Positions 6,970-14,612 of a stretch of 17,182 nt of DNA are shown in pieces. The first letter of the stretch is position 1. Every line of letters starts with the position of its first letter. Under the pieces are notes generated by a model. It was not told where the DNA came from. It was given only the letters and a program-made list of their open reading frames with translations, and made no database searches. The stretch is from Candidatus Aminicenantes bacterium UBA647 (GTDB lineage: Bacteria; Acidobacteriota; Aminicenantia; UBA2199): contig DBOL01000110.1 in NCBI GenBank assembly GCA_002299555.1, positions 1 to 17,182 of the forward strand, read 5' to 3'. Both the position numbers and the translations under genes were made by a program.

Positions 6970-8441
6970 GTGTAAATTATAAAGAATTGAAAAAGGATAG
7001 ATCCTCAGAATGGAGACAGGAACTCCGTAATTTGCTTAGTGCTAAAGAGAGGTTGAAAGGTGTAAGGGTAAAGATGTCGGAGAGTTCTCCGGATGAGAGG
7101 AATAAGAATTTTTTTGAAGTTAACAATGGTATTACTGCCGAAGAGGCTGCGTTGGAAGCAAGAAGATGCCTTGATTGCCCTACACCGACCTGTATCTCCG
7201 GATGTCCTGTAAATATAAATATCCCCGGATTTATCAAAGAGATCGAGAAGGGAGACATGAAAAATGCAGCAATTGTCCTTAAGAGTACAAATGCTCTTCC
7301 TGCAATTTGTGGCAGGGTGTGTCCTCAGGAAACCCAGTGTGAAATAAAATGTATCTATAATAAAATAGGAGAACCACCGGTTGCAATAGGAAATCTTGAG
7401 AGATATACGGCGGATACCGAAAGGTTGAGCGGAGAGATGTCTATTCCGGAAGTTGCCGAACCGAACAATATAAAAGTTGCAATAGTAGGATCAGGGCCTG
7501 CAGGACTTACTACTGCGGGTGAACTTGCGAAACTTGGATATGATGTTACTTTATTTGAAGCTTTGCATGAATTTGGCGGAGTTCTGGTCTATGGGATTCC
7601 GGAATTCAGGCTCCCCAAAGAAATAATGAGAGTGGAGATAGAGAATCTGGAAGAGATGGGGGTCAAGTTCGTAAACAATTTCATCGTAGGAAGGACAGCA
7701 TCATTTGATGATCTGAAGGAAGAAGGATTTAAAGCATTCTTTATCGGGAGTGGAGCAGGACTTCCCAAGTTCATGAACATTCCGGGCGAGAACCTTATAA
7801 ATATATTCTCCTCAAATGAATATCTTACAAGGGTTAACCTTATGAAGGCATTTAAGTTCCCTGAATATGACACGCCAATAGTAAAAGGGAAGAATGTAGC
7901 TGTTATCGGTGGCGGAAATACAGCAATGGACTCGGTCAGAACTGCTAAGAGGCTGGGAGCAGACAGGGCAATGATCATTTATCGTAGATCGGAAGCTGAA
8001 ATGCCGGCCAGGGATGAAGAGATCCACCATGCAAAAGAAGAGGGGATCGAATTCCTTAACCTCAATAATCCAATCGAATACATCGGGGATGAAAAGGGAA
8101 AAGTAAAACAGATGAAAGCTCAGAAAATGGAACTTGGAGAACCGGATGATTCAGGAAGGAGAAGGCCGAGGCCGATGCAGGGTTCTGAATATCTGATGGA
8201 TGTAGATGTGGTTGTAGTTGGTATCGGAACTGCTCCGAACCCGCTGATCCAGCAGGTGTTACCGGAACTTGAAATGACTGCCTGGGGAACTATAGTTGTG
8301 AATGATGGTATGCAGTCAGTAACAAGACCTGACATTTTTGCCGGTGGTGATATTGTCAGGGGCGGTGCTACGGTTATCCTTGCAATGGGTGACGGTAAGA
8401 TCGCAGCGGAGTCAATGCATAATTATCTTCAGAATCTTTAA
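6966..8441 (+). CDS. sudA: NADPH-dependent glutamate synthase beta-like oxidoreductase, large subunit of Sud/Nfn
   Basis: The 491-residue protein has the GltD/SudA/NfnB layout. An N-terminal region carries eight cysteines in two groups (68, 71, 76, 80 and 115, 119, 125, 129) for two [4Fe-4S] clusters. An FAD-binding VGSGPAG follows (174-180), then an NAD(P)-binding IGGGNTAMD (314-322) with the downstream YRRSEAEMPAR, and the closing GGDIVRGGATVILAMGDGK (460-478) that contacts FAD. A free-standing GltD would need a GltB partner. Here the partner is SudB, joined by an ATGA overlap, so the pair is the sulfide dehydrogenase/Nfn type. By family it reduces NADP+ using NADH plus reduced ferredoxin, or the reverse, in the cytoplasm. 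Use for sulphur reduction cannot be excluded. The gene ends facing holA with 35 bases between. Confidence 0.92.
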   Translation: MSVNYKELKKDRSSEWRQELRNLLSAKERLKGVRVKMSESSPDERNKNFFEVNNGITAEEAALEARRCLDCPTPTCISGCPVNINIPGFIKEIEKGDMKNAAIVLKSTNALPAICGRVCPQETQCEIKCIYNKIGEPPVAIGNLERYTADTERLSGEMSIPEVAEPNNIKVAIVGSGPAGLTTAGELAKLGYDVTLFEALHEFGGVLVYGIPEFRLPKEIMRVEIENLEEMGVKFVNNFIVGRTASFDDLKEEGFKAFFIGSGAGLPKFMNIPGENLINIFSSNEYLTRVNLMKAFKFPEYDTPIVKGKNVAVIGGGNTAMDSVRTAKRLGADRAMIIYRRSEAEMPARDEEIHHAKEEGIEFLNLNNPIEYIGDEKGKVKQMKAQKMELGEPDDSGRRRPRPMQGSEYLMDVDVVVVGIGTAPNPLIQQVLPELEMTAWGTIVVNDGMQSVTRPDIFAGGDIVRGGATVILAMGDGKIAAESMHNYLQNL

Positions 8442-8463
8442 TTTAAATAATAGAAGGGGCGTA

Positions 8464-8492
8464 TCAGAGGGGATCATTACCCTTTTATCTGA
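8464..8492. terminator. Weak candidate hairpin between convergent sudA and holA
   Basis: An outer pair TCAGA (8464-8468) and TCTGA (8488-8492) encloses GGG (8469-8471) and CCC (8480-8482), with TTTTA unpaired on one side. It sits where two operons converge and overlaps the last codons of holA. The stem is short, so termination is only a suggestion. Confidence 0.25.
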
Positions 8493-9538
8493 AAAATAAA
8501 ATTTTCCAGTAATACTTTAGCTGAATTTTCTCCGATGGTTTTTGATTCAAAATCAAGCTTATATACAATTTTCAGTATATGTTTGAGTCGCTTCGACGTA
8601 AAAGTATTCACAAGATCTATAAACCTTTTCAGAAAAAAAGTTGGTTGGTTAAGTACTTTTCCAACATCACCAATATTAAAATTTCTTTCAAGAAGAAATT
8701 TTGCAGTGAATATCTTATTGTAGTGGGCTATAAGTGTTCCGATGATCAATGTTGGCTTTATCCCGTTCGTGAAGAGGTATCTGAGTATCTTCAGGTATTG
8801 ATTAGCATCCTCTTTTTCTATTGCTTCTGTGAGATCCCAGATACTGTGAGCTTCCATCCCGGTTATAACTTCATCAATGTCTTCTGCATCGATACTATTC
8901 CCTTCGAAATCGGCAATAACCATCTTATCGAGCTGGTGTAAAATGGAGATGAAATCATCTCCTTTTATTTCGAGTAGTTTTTCAACAGCACTTGCAGTTA
9001 TTGATATATTGTTCCCCTTAAGGTATGACTTGATGTATTCCCGTGCCTGCTTGTCAGTTATGCTGTCAAGGTCTATGATATTCACATCGCCTTTTCCGAG
9101 CATATTTATCAGTTTTGAAACTTTGCTTCTTTTCAGATTTTTGAACTCATCCATGGTCAGATTCATAGAAAGATAGATAACGAGTATCGTATTGGGATTC
9201 GGGTTTTTTATATATTCAGTTAATATCTCAATATCAATCTTTGACGGAATGATCTTTTTCTGATCGCGAATAACTGCCACCAGAAGTTTCCTTGATTGCA
9301 GAAAGAAACTTGAACTTTTTGCTTCTTCAATTATTTGAGGCCAGGAGTGGGCATCATCAGAATCAAAGTAGAAACGCCTGAAATTAAAATCACTTTTCTC
9401 CTCCAGGAAACCGGAGGAGATCTTCCGGATCAATACTTCGCCCATGAATTCATTGAACCCATAAAAGAAATTTACAGGCCTTAAGGTATCGCTGTTATCA
9501 AGTGAATTATAAAACTCAAAAAAAGAACGGTTCGGCAT
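8477..9538 (-). CDS. holA: DNA polymerase III subunit delta
   Basis: The 353-residue protein is the clamp-loader delta subunit. The N-terminal region contains the family's NFFYGFNEFMGEVLIRKI segment (residues 23-40), which corresponds to the degenerate nucleotide-binding part. The middle has the typical LVIYLS strand and a KGDDFISILHQLDKM helix (around residues 193-207), and the C-terminal helical collar fills the rest. Delta opens the beta sliding clamp during loader action at the replisome. Length is near the usual 340. Position after lptE and leuS matches the E. coli gene order, which raises confidence because HolA sequences diverge strongly. The start shares one base with the lptE stop. 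Confidence 0.9.
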   Translation of the reverse strand: MPNRSFFEFYNSLDNSDTLRPVNFFYGFNEFMGEVLIRKISSGFLEEKSDFNFRRFYFDSDDAHSWPQIIEEAKSSSFFLQSRKLLVAVIRDQKKIIPSKIDIEILTEYIKNPNPNTILVIYLSMNLTMDEFKNLKRSKVSKLINMLGKGDVNIIDLDSITDKQAREYIKSYLKGNNISITASAVEKLLEIKGDDFISILHQLDKMVIADFEGNSIDAEDIDEVITGMEAHSIWDLTEAIEKEDANQYLKILRYLFTNGIKPTLIIGTLIAHYNKIFTAKFLLERNFNIGDVGKVLNQPTFFLKRFIDLVNTFTSKRLKHILKIVYKLDFESKTIGENSAKVLLENFIFQIKG

Positions 9539-10053
9539 CAGTAATTCTCTAACAATGCAGACACGATTCCCTTTGCAAATTTTTCAGAGATCCTCTCGAT
9601 AGCCTCAGTTTCCTGTGAGAAAAAATCTCCACTCTCAATTTCATAATCCTCCGAGAAGGTCATATTCTTATTCTGATAGATCACAGAGTCGTTCTTCAGG
9701 TTAATGAAGGTGACATTCAGTGTTATGTTAACAGTATACTGGTTTGTTGATCCGAGATATGAATAGGACAAAGGTTTAATAGTGAAATTTATGATCTCAC
9801 CTTCGAGGAGTGCATCTGCTTCATCCACCCGGTCAACAAGTTTCATGGAGCTCCGTTTTATGAACTCATCCCGTATTGCAAAAGTTACAAATTGTTCAGC
9901 CTCTGCTTTTGTTGTCCTGTTGTTGAAATCCGGAATTGCAATGGTCTTCAGATCATCAGGCAGGTATTTCCCCGATCCTGACACCTTGTATCCGCAACCT
10001 GCAAATACTGATATGAATAACAGTATTAATGTATAGGTAATTATCCTTTTCAT
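9538..10053 (-). CDS. lptE: LPS-assembly lipoprotein LptE
   Basis: The 171-residue protein has a lipoprotein signal peptide with the box VFAGC (Cys20), followed by GYKVSGSGKYLPDDLKTIAI, the usual LptE opening (GCGY..., then a strand with an IPxF motif). The remainder is a small alpha/beta domain. LptE plugs the LptD barrel in the outer membrane and is needed for lipopolysaccharide insertion. Its presence implies an outer membrane with LPS. It lies between leuS and holA as in proteobacteria and overlaps leuS by 4 bases and holA by 1 base, so all three are cotranscribed. Confidence 0.9.
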   Translation of the reverse strand: MKRIITYTLILLFISVFAGCGYKVSGSGKYLPDDLKTIAIPDFNNRTTKAEAEQFVTFAIRDEFIKRSSMKLVDRVDEADALLEGEIINFTIKPLSYSYLGSTNQYTVNITLNVTFINLKNDSVIYQNKNMTFSEDYEIESGDFFSQETEAIERISEKFAKGIVSALLENY

Positions 10054-12506
10054 CTAATTACAAAACTTATCATCCGATTCTTAATAAAAATAACCTTGAT
10101 TATCTCTTTGCCTTCCAGGTGTTGTATGACCTTTTCAGATGCCATGGCAGCAGCTTTGAGATTTTCTTCTGACTCATCCATCGGTGCAATTAACTTGTCT
10201 CTTATCTTTCCGTTTATCTGGACCATAATATTTATACTTTGAGTTGTCAGAAGTGATTCATCCCATTCGGGCCATTTCTCTTCCTCCAGTATACTCTCTT
10301 TGCCGGACAAAAACCATAATTCATTGGCAAAGTGAGGTGCGAAAGGTGATAAAAGTCTCAGGAAAACGTCAAATATTTGTGAAAGCAATCCCGGATCTTC
10401 ACTTTTGATGTTTTCTATTGAACTGCTTACAAGATTAAAAAATTCCATCAATGCAGCGATCGCTGTATTCAAATGGAATCTCTGGTCTATATCTTCGGTA
10501 ACTTTTTTTATCGTCTGATTCAGTTTGATCAGAATATCTTTGGTCTCTTCTTTTCTCAGATCTCCTCTTCCGCCCGACTTTATGATCTCCATATTTGAAT
10601 TGAAAAGGTTCCAGATCCTCAATAGGAATCTGTTTGCCCCTTCCACACCTTTATCATTCCACTCCAACCCTTTTTCCGGAGGAGCAGCGAATAGTATGAA
10701 AAGCCTCACAGTGTCGGCTCCGTATTTTTTTATAAGTCCGTCAGGATCGACTACATTCCCTTTCGACTTGGACATTGCACTTCCGCCCAGTGTTACCATA
10801 CCCTGGGTAAGAAGTCTTGGAAATGGCTCTGAAATATCTGACCAACCGAGGTCCCTGAATACTTTAGTGAAGAAACGGGCATAGATCAGATGGAGTATTG
10901 CATGTTCGACGCCTCCGATGTACAGGTCAACAGGCATCCAGCTGTTTATCTCTTCCCTGTCAAACGGAAGCTTGTCTGATGGTGCCGCATACCTGAAAAA
11001 ATACCATGAGGAGTCAAAGAATGTGTCCATGGTATCTGTTTCCCTGACAGCTTTTTCGTTGCACTTCGGACATGTGGTGTTCCTGAACTCTTCACTTTTC
11101 TCAAGCGGAGACCCTCCACCAGGTGTAAAGTCAATGTTTTTCGGGAGCTCTACAGGGAGGTTCTCTTCCTTTTCGGGAACAATACCGCACTTATCGCAAT
11201 AGATCATCGGGATCGGTGTGCCCCAATATCTCTGACGGGAGATTCCCCAGTCCCTGAGCCTGTATTGTGTCTCAATTTGTCCAAGACCGTTCTCTTTGAG
11301 GAAAACATCCATCTCCCTGACCGCTTCTGCAGAACTGAGTCCTGAGTATTTCCCTGAATTTATTACAAAACCTTCATCGTGAAAAACTTCATCAACTTCT
11401 TCGGAATACTCTTTATCCTTATCTTTTACAATTACTCTTTTTATCGGGATATCATATTTTTTTGCAAATTCAAAATCTCTCTCATCATGTGCAGGAACCG
11501 ACATGATGGCCCCGCTGCCATACTCGATCAATACAAAGTTAGCAAGCCAGATCGGCATTTTTTCACCGCTGAACGGATTGATCGCATATTTTCCGGTAAA
11601 TATCCCTTTTTTTTCAGTTTGTTCTCTTGTCTCTCTGTTCTCCTTTGATATCTCAGCTATGAAGTCCTCGATTTTTCCTTTTTCGGGATTGTCTTTTATA
11701 AGATCTTTAACAAGGGGGTGTTTTACTGACATTGCAAAAAATGTTGATCCGAAGATGGTGTCAAGCCTGGTTGTAAAGATATCTATCTCATGTTCAGTTC
11801 CATCCACTTTGAACTTCACTGCTGCACCGCGGCTCTTCCCGATCCAGTTCTTCTGCATTGAGAGGACCTTTGAAGGCCAGCTCTCAAGTTCTTTATGAGA
11901 AGATAGCAGTTCATCCGCATAATCCCTGATCTTCAGGAACCATTGTTCAAGTTTTTTGAGATCCACATTGGAATCACATCTCCAGCATTGTCCGTCTATG
12001 ACCTGCTCATTTGCAAGGACGGTAAGACAATCAGGACACCAGTTGACCTCTGATCTTTTCTTATAGACAAGTCCTTTTTTGAACATTTCTATAAAAATAC
12101 ACTGGTTCCATTTATAATAATCGGGCATACATGTAGCAAGTTCTCTATCCCAGTCATAACCGAATCCCATCCTTTTCAATTGCACTTTCATATGTGCAAT
12201 ATTGGAGGTTGTCCATTGTTCTGGATGTGTATCGTTTTTAATTGCTGCATTCTCAGCAGGAAGGCCGAGTGCGTCCCAACCCATCGGGTGGAGAACATTA
12301 AACCCTTTCATTTTTTTAAATCTTGTAATTACATCACCGATGGAATAGTTCCTGACATGCCCCATATGTATCCGTCCCGAAGGGTAGGGGAACATTTCAA
12401 GACAATAAAAATTGTCCTCTTTCTTTCCGGCGACAGCTTTGAACGTCTTCTTCTCATCCCAGATCTTTTGCCATTTCTTTTCAATATCATCAAAATTGTA
12501 GTTCAT
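10050..12506 (-). CDS. leuS: Leucine--tRNA ligase
   Basis: The 818-residue protein is a bacterial-type class I synthetase. The HIGH motif is HMGH (residues 47-50) within YPSGRIHMGHVRNYS, and the KMSKS motif is AMSKS (577-581). A zinc-type four-cysteine knuckle occurs at 157, 160, 174 and 177, and a second CxxC pair group sits in the region before residue 490. The CP1 editing domain is present, with the threonine-rich TTRLDT (245-250) and VPAHDERD (337-344) used in hydrolysis of mischarged tRNA. The C-terminal anticodon-binding and LeuRS-specific domains (MVQINGKIRDKL) are complete. The start has an ACGGAG ribosome site 7 bases upstream. It is the first gene of leuS-lptE-holA and overlaps lptE by 4 bases. 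Cytoplasmic, essential. Confidence 0.98.
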   Translation of the reverse strand: MNYNFDDIEKKWQKIWDEKKTFKAVAGKKEDNFYCLEMFPYPSGRIHMGHVRNYSIGDVITRFKKMKGFNVLHPMGWDALGLPAENAAIKNDTHPEQWTTSNIAHMKVQLKRMGFGYDWDRELATCMPDYYKWNQCIFIEMFKKGLVYKKRSEVNWCPDCLTVLANEQVIDGQCWRCDSNVDLKKLEQWFLKIRDYADELLSSHKELESWPSKVLSMQKNWIGKSRGAAVKFKVDGTEHEIDIFTTRLDTIFGSTFFAMSVKHPLVKDLIKDNPEKGKIEDFIAEISKENRETREQTEKKGIFTGKYAINPFSGEKMPIWLANFVLIEYGSGAIMSVPAHDERDFEFAKKYDIPIKRVIVKDKDKEYSEEVDEVFHDEGFVINSGKYSGLSSAEAVREMDVFLKENGLGQIETQYRLRDWGISRQRYWGTPIPMIYCDKCGIVPEKEENLPVELPKNIDFTPGGGSPLEKSEEFRNTTCPKCNEKAVRETDTMDTFFDSSWYFFRYAAPSDKLPFDREEINSWMPVDLYIGGVEHAILHLIYARFFTKVFRDLGWSDISEPFPRLLTQGMVTLGGSAMSKSKGNVVDPDGLIKKYGADTVRLFILFAAPPEKGLEWNDKGVEGANRFLLRIWNLFNSNMEIIKSGGRGDLRKEETKDILIKLNQTIKKVTEDIDQRFHLNTAIAALMEFFNLVSSSIENIKSEDPGLLSQIFDVFLRLLSPFAPHFANELWFLSGKESILEEEKWPEWDESLLTTQSINIMVQINGKIRDKLIAPMDESEENLKAAAMASEKVIQHLEGKEIIKVIFIKNRMISFVIR

Positions 12507-12535
12507 TTAACAGCTCCGTAAAATTGTCCTGCTCC

Positions 12536-12596
12536 GTTAAGCCTACTTCGCTAAATCTTCGAAGGCTAAGACTATGCAGAATTATTCTGCTATGCA
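12536..12596 (-). other. Two stem-loops in the leuS leader (leader RNA structure or REP-like repeat)
   Basis: Inside the predicted 94-nt leuS leader are two adjacent inverted repeats. The first in the transcript is GCAGAAT/ATTCTGC around 12576-12590, flanked on both sides by the direct repeat CTATGCA (12572-12578 and 12590-12596). The second pairs CTTCG (12546-12550) with CGAAG (12560-12564) and, after a bulge, AGC (12540-12542) with GCT (12565-12567). Neither is followed by a T run in the leuS direction. The style of the second resembles interspersed palindromes known from many candidate phyla, but one copy cannot prove a repeat family. Confidence 0.45.
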
Positions 12597-12606
12597 AGTG
12601 TTTTCA

Positions 12607-12635
12607 ATTATACTTCAATAACCACACCTGTTCAA
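12607..12635 (-). promoter_or_regulatory. Promoter of leuS-lptE-holA
   Basis: On the minus strand, TTGAAC (12630-12635) and a perfect TATAAT (12607-12612) are spaced by 17 bases. The expected start near 12600 leaves a leader of about 94 nt with two stem-loops. Confidence 0.6.
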
Positions 12636-12636
12636 A

Positions 12637-12656
12637 TAATTTCAAAATTGAAATTA
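12637..12656. promoter_or_regulatory. Inverted repeat between divergent promoters, candidate operator
   Basis: The arms TAATTTCAA (12637-12645) and TTGAAATTA (12648-12656) are perfect complements around a central AA. The right arm contains the -35 box of the plus-strand promoter, and the left arm starts 2 bases from the -35 box of the leuS promoter. The region is AT-rich, so chance is possible. Confidence 0.3.
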
Positions 12657-12676
12657 ATTTGTTATTTCAATATAAT
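12648..12676 (+). promoter_or_regulatory. Promoter of the exported-protein cluster, possibly leaderless
   Basis: TTGAAA (12648-12653) and a perfect TATAAT (12671-12676) are separated by exactly 17 bases. A start 7 nt after the -10 box is position 12683, the first base of the proposed GTG start codon of the DUF6599 gene. Confidence 0.6.
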
Positions 12677-12682
12677 AAGTGT

Positions 12683-13597
12683 GTGAAAAGGGTAACAAAA
12701 ATATTATCCTGCCCTTTATTGATCTTATTATGGTTCACTATTATGGCAGCGAATGATCTTACATCATTAAAATCGATCGCAGGGTCTCTTCCATCTAAAA
12801 TCTCGGGATGGGAAAAAAGCTCAACTGAAGGGTTTTATACTCCTGAAAATCTTTATGAATATATAAACGGAAACGCGGAGTTATTCATCTCCTATGATTT
12901 CAGGAATATGATCACATTGATATACAACAAAGATGATTCCGATGAGATCACTGTCGATATCTTTGATATGGGAAAACTTGCAAACGCTTATGGTGTTTTT
13001 TCTCACAGCAGGGAAAACGAGGATAGATTTATATCGGATGAAGTGGAGTCGGAATACGGAGGAGGATTACTGACTTTCTGGAAAGGTCAATATTATATAT
13101 CGATCCTTGCCTATCCTGAGACTGAAGAAATAAAGATGGTAGTAAAACAGATTGCAAAAAGGATCTCGGAAATGATCCCGGGGCAAAGCATTAAGCCGGT
13201 TATAGTTTCACAGCTTCCCCCCGATGACCTTGCCCCTTTCAGTATCAGGTATTTTTATCACTATATCTGGCTGAACAGCTATTCTTTTGTTTCAAGTGAA
13301 AATATTCTGAATTTAGGGAAAGATACCGAAGCAGTATTGGCAAAATATTATCCGGATAAGGAAAATAAAAATCCAACAATATTTTTGCTGATAAATTATT
13401 CTGATATAAATAAAGCCAAAAAAGCATCCCGGAGTTTCGAGAAAAATTATTTGCCCGATTCTGAAAATGGATTTGCCCGTTTGTCTGATGGCAATTGGGC
13501 AGGAATAGAACAAAATGGAAACATGATCGCTATAGTTCTGAAAGCTCCGGACAGAGTCTATGCCGAAGCTTTGTTAAGTAAAGTTAAATATGAATAA
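12683..13597 (+). CDS. DUF6599 family protein, Sec-exported
   Basis: From the GTG at 12683 the product is 304 residues. It starts with a signal peptide: KRVTK, a hydrophobic core LLILLWFTI, then a likely cut after MAA (residues 21-23). The core motif YEYINGNAELFISYDFR (residues 58-74) and the VDIFDMGKLANAYGVFSHSR segment (91-110) match the DUF6599 pattern (YINGxAELY... and DMGxxxNAxGxF). Function is unknown. The frame is open back to 12524, but that stretch runs through the promoter and the leuS leader palindromes and would hide the signal peptide, so I reject it. An internal ATG at 12743 would delete the signal. Two similar half-domains may be present, since the second half again shows a conserved hydrophobic strand pattern. 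The Tat-exported DUF362 gene follows after 29 bases. Confidence 0.8.
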   Translation: MKRVTKILSCPLLILLWFTIMAANDLTSLKSIAGSLPSKISGWEKSSTEGFYTPENLYEYINGNAELFISYDFRNMITLIYNKDDSDEITVDIFDMGKLANAYGVFSHSRENEDRFISDEVESEYGGGLLTFWKGQYYISILAYPETEEIKMVVKQIAKRISEMIPGQSIKPVIVSQLPPDDLAPFSIRYFYHYIWLNSYSFVSSENILNLGKDTEAVLAKYYPDKENKNPTIFLLINYSDINKAKKASRSFEKNYLPDSENGFARLSDGNWAGIEQNGNMIAIVLKAPDRVYAEALLSKVKYE

Positions 13598-13626
13598 TAA
13601 AGTGAAGCTTTTTAATCGGAGGTAAT

Positions 13627-14535
13627 ATGAGTGAAAAAAAAACAAGATCTGTCACACGGCGAAAGTTTATACATGATACATCTCTTGCTGTAATTGGTAC
13701 TACTCTTTTAACAGGAGCGCCTGGATTATTATTCTCCGAAACCGGAAAACCTGTCAAATCAACTGTAGTTCTTATCAGGGATAAAAATGTACTTGATGAC
13801 AAAGGGGCAACGCGTCCTGATGTTGTTCAGGATATGCTGGATAAAGCAGTTATAGCTCTGACAGGTGAAAATGATCCGGTGAAAGGTTGGAAATCAATCA
13901 TAAGGCCGGAAGATATAGTCGGGATCAAAACAAATGTCTGGAAATATATCAATACGACAAGTGCTGTGGAAAAGGCACTGAAAAAAGGTGTAATGGATGC
14001 CGGAGTAGGGGAACAGAATATAAGTATTTCAGATCGGGGAGTTTTGAGGGATCCGATATTTAAAAAGGCTACTGCCCTTATCAATGCCCGCCCTATGAGG
14101 ACACATCACTGGTCGGGTGTCGGGAGCCTTATCAAAAACTATATAATGTTCATTCCAAACCCTTCCTCGATCCATAACGACTCGTGTGCGGATCTTGGTA
14201 AATTGTGGAATCTTCCTCTTGTCAAAGATAAAACAAGATTGAATGTCCTTGTGATGTTCACACCTCAATTTCATAATGTAGGGCCCCATGGTTTCAACCC
14301 GAAATATGTCTGGAAATATTATGGAATGCTGGTCGGATTTGATCCTGTCGCAATTGACTATATGGGTTTAAATATCATTCTATCTCAAAGAAAGTTGTTT
14401 TTCGGAGAAGACCGCCCATTGAGTCCCCATGCAAAACATATTGCTTATGCTGATACCAGACACCACATTGGGAATGCAGATCCAAAAAATATTAATTTGA
14501 TAAAGATCGGATACGAAAAAGATATTTTGATCTGA
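13627..14535 (+). CDS. DUF362 domain protein with twin-arginine signal
   Basis: The 302-residue protein begins with a Tat signal: SVTRRKFIHDTSLAV with the twin arginines at residues 11-12, a hydrophobic stretch to about residue 36, then a mature domain. DUF362 features include EDIVGIKTNVW (about residues 95-105), the RPMRTHHWSGVGSLIKNYIMF block (from about residue 155) and the late GFDPVAIDYMG motif. DUF362 proteins are often linked to iron-sulphur ferredoxin domains; here there is no cysteine cluster, only the DUF362 part. Tat export suggests folding, perhaps with a cofactor, before secretion. The biochemical activity is not known. A GGAGG site lies 6 bases before the ATG. The gene follows the DUF6599 gene closely and is probably in the same transcript. 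Confidence 0.85.
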   Translation: MSEKKTRSVTRRKFIHDTSLAVIGTTLLTGAPGLLFSETGKPVKSTVVLIRDKNVLDDKGATRPDVVQDMLDKAVIALTGENDPVKGWKSIIRPEDIVGIKTNVWKYINTTSAVEKALKKGVMDAGVGEQNISISDRGVLRDPIFKKATALINARPMRTHHWSGVGSLIKNYIMFIPNPSSIHNDSCADLGKLWNLPLVKDKTRLNVLVMFTPQFHNVGPHGFNPKYVWKYYGMLVGFDPVAIDYMGLNIILSQRKLFFGEDRPLSPHAKHIAYADTRHHIGNADPKNINLIKIGYEKDILI

Positions 14536-14598
14536 CCCCTTTTACTTTTTTTTCTGTTTTGATAAAATTCTTGTAGTATTCCGTTGAGTATATCAGCC

Positions 14599-14604
14599 AG
14601 GAGG
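14599..14604 (+). promoter_or_regulatory. Ribosome-binding site that decides a GTG start
   Basis: A perfect AGGAGG lies 8 bases ahead of GTG at 14613 and 17 bases ahead of the in-frame ATG at 14622, so the GTG is the better start of the phosphatase-like lipoprotein. Confidence 0.6.
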
Positions 14605-14612
14605 ATTAGCCA

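Noticed and set aside
12507..12600. T-box riboswitch ahead of leuS
   Set aside because: The leader is too short, no conserved T-box sequence is seen, and no terminator with a T run is present.
12524..12682. Upstream extension of the DUF6599 gene to 12524
   Set aside because: It would translate the leuS leader palindromes and both promoters in a cysteine-rich, non-conserved stretch, and would bury the signal peptide.
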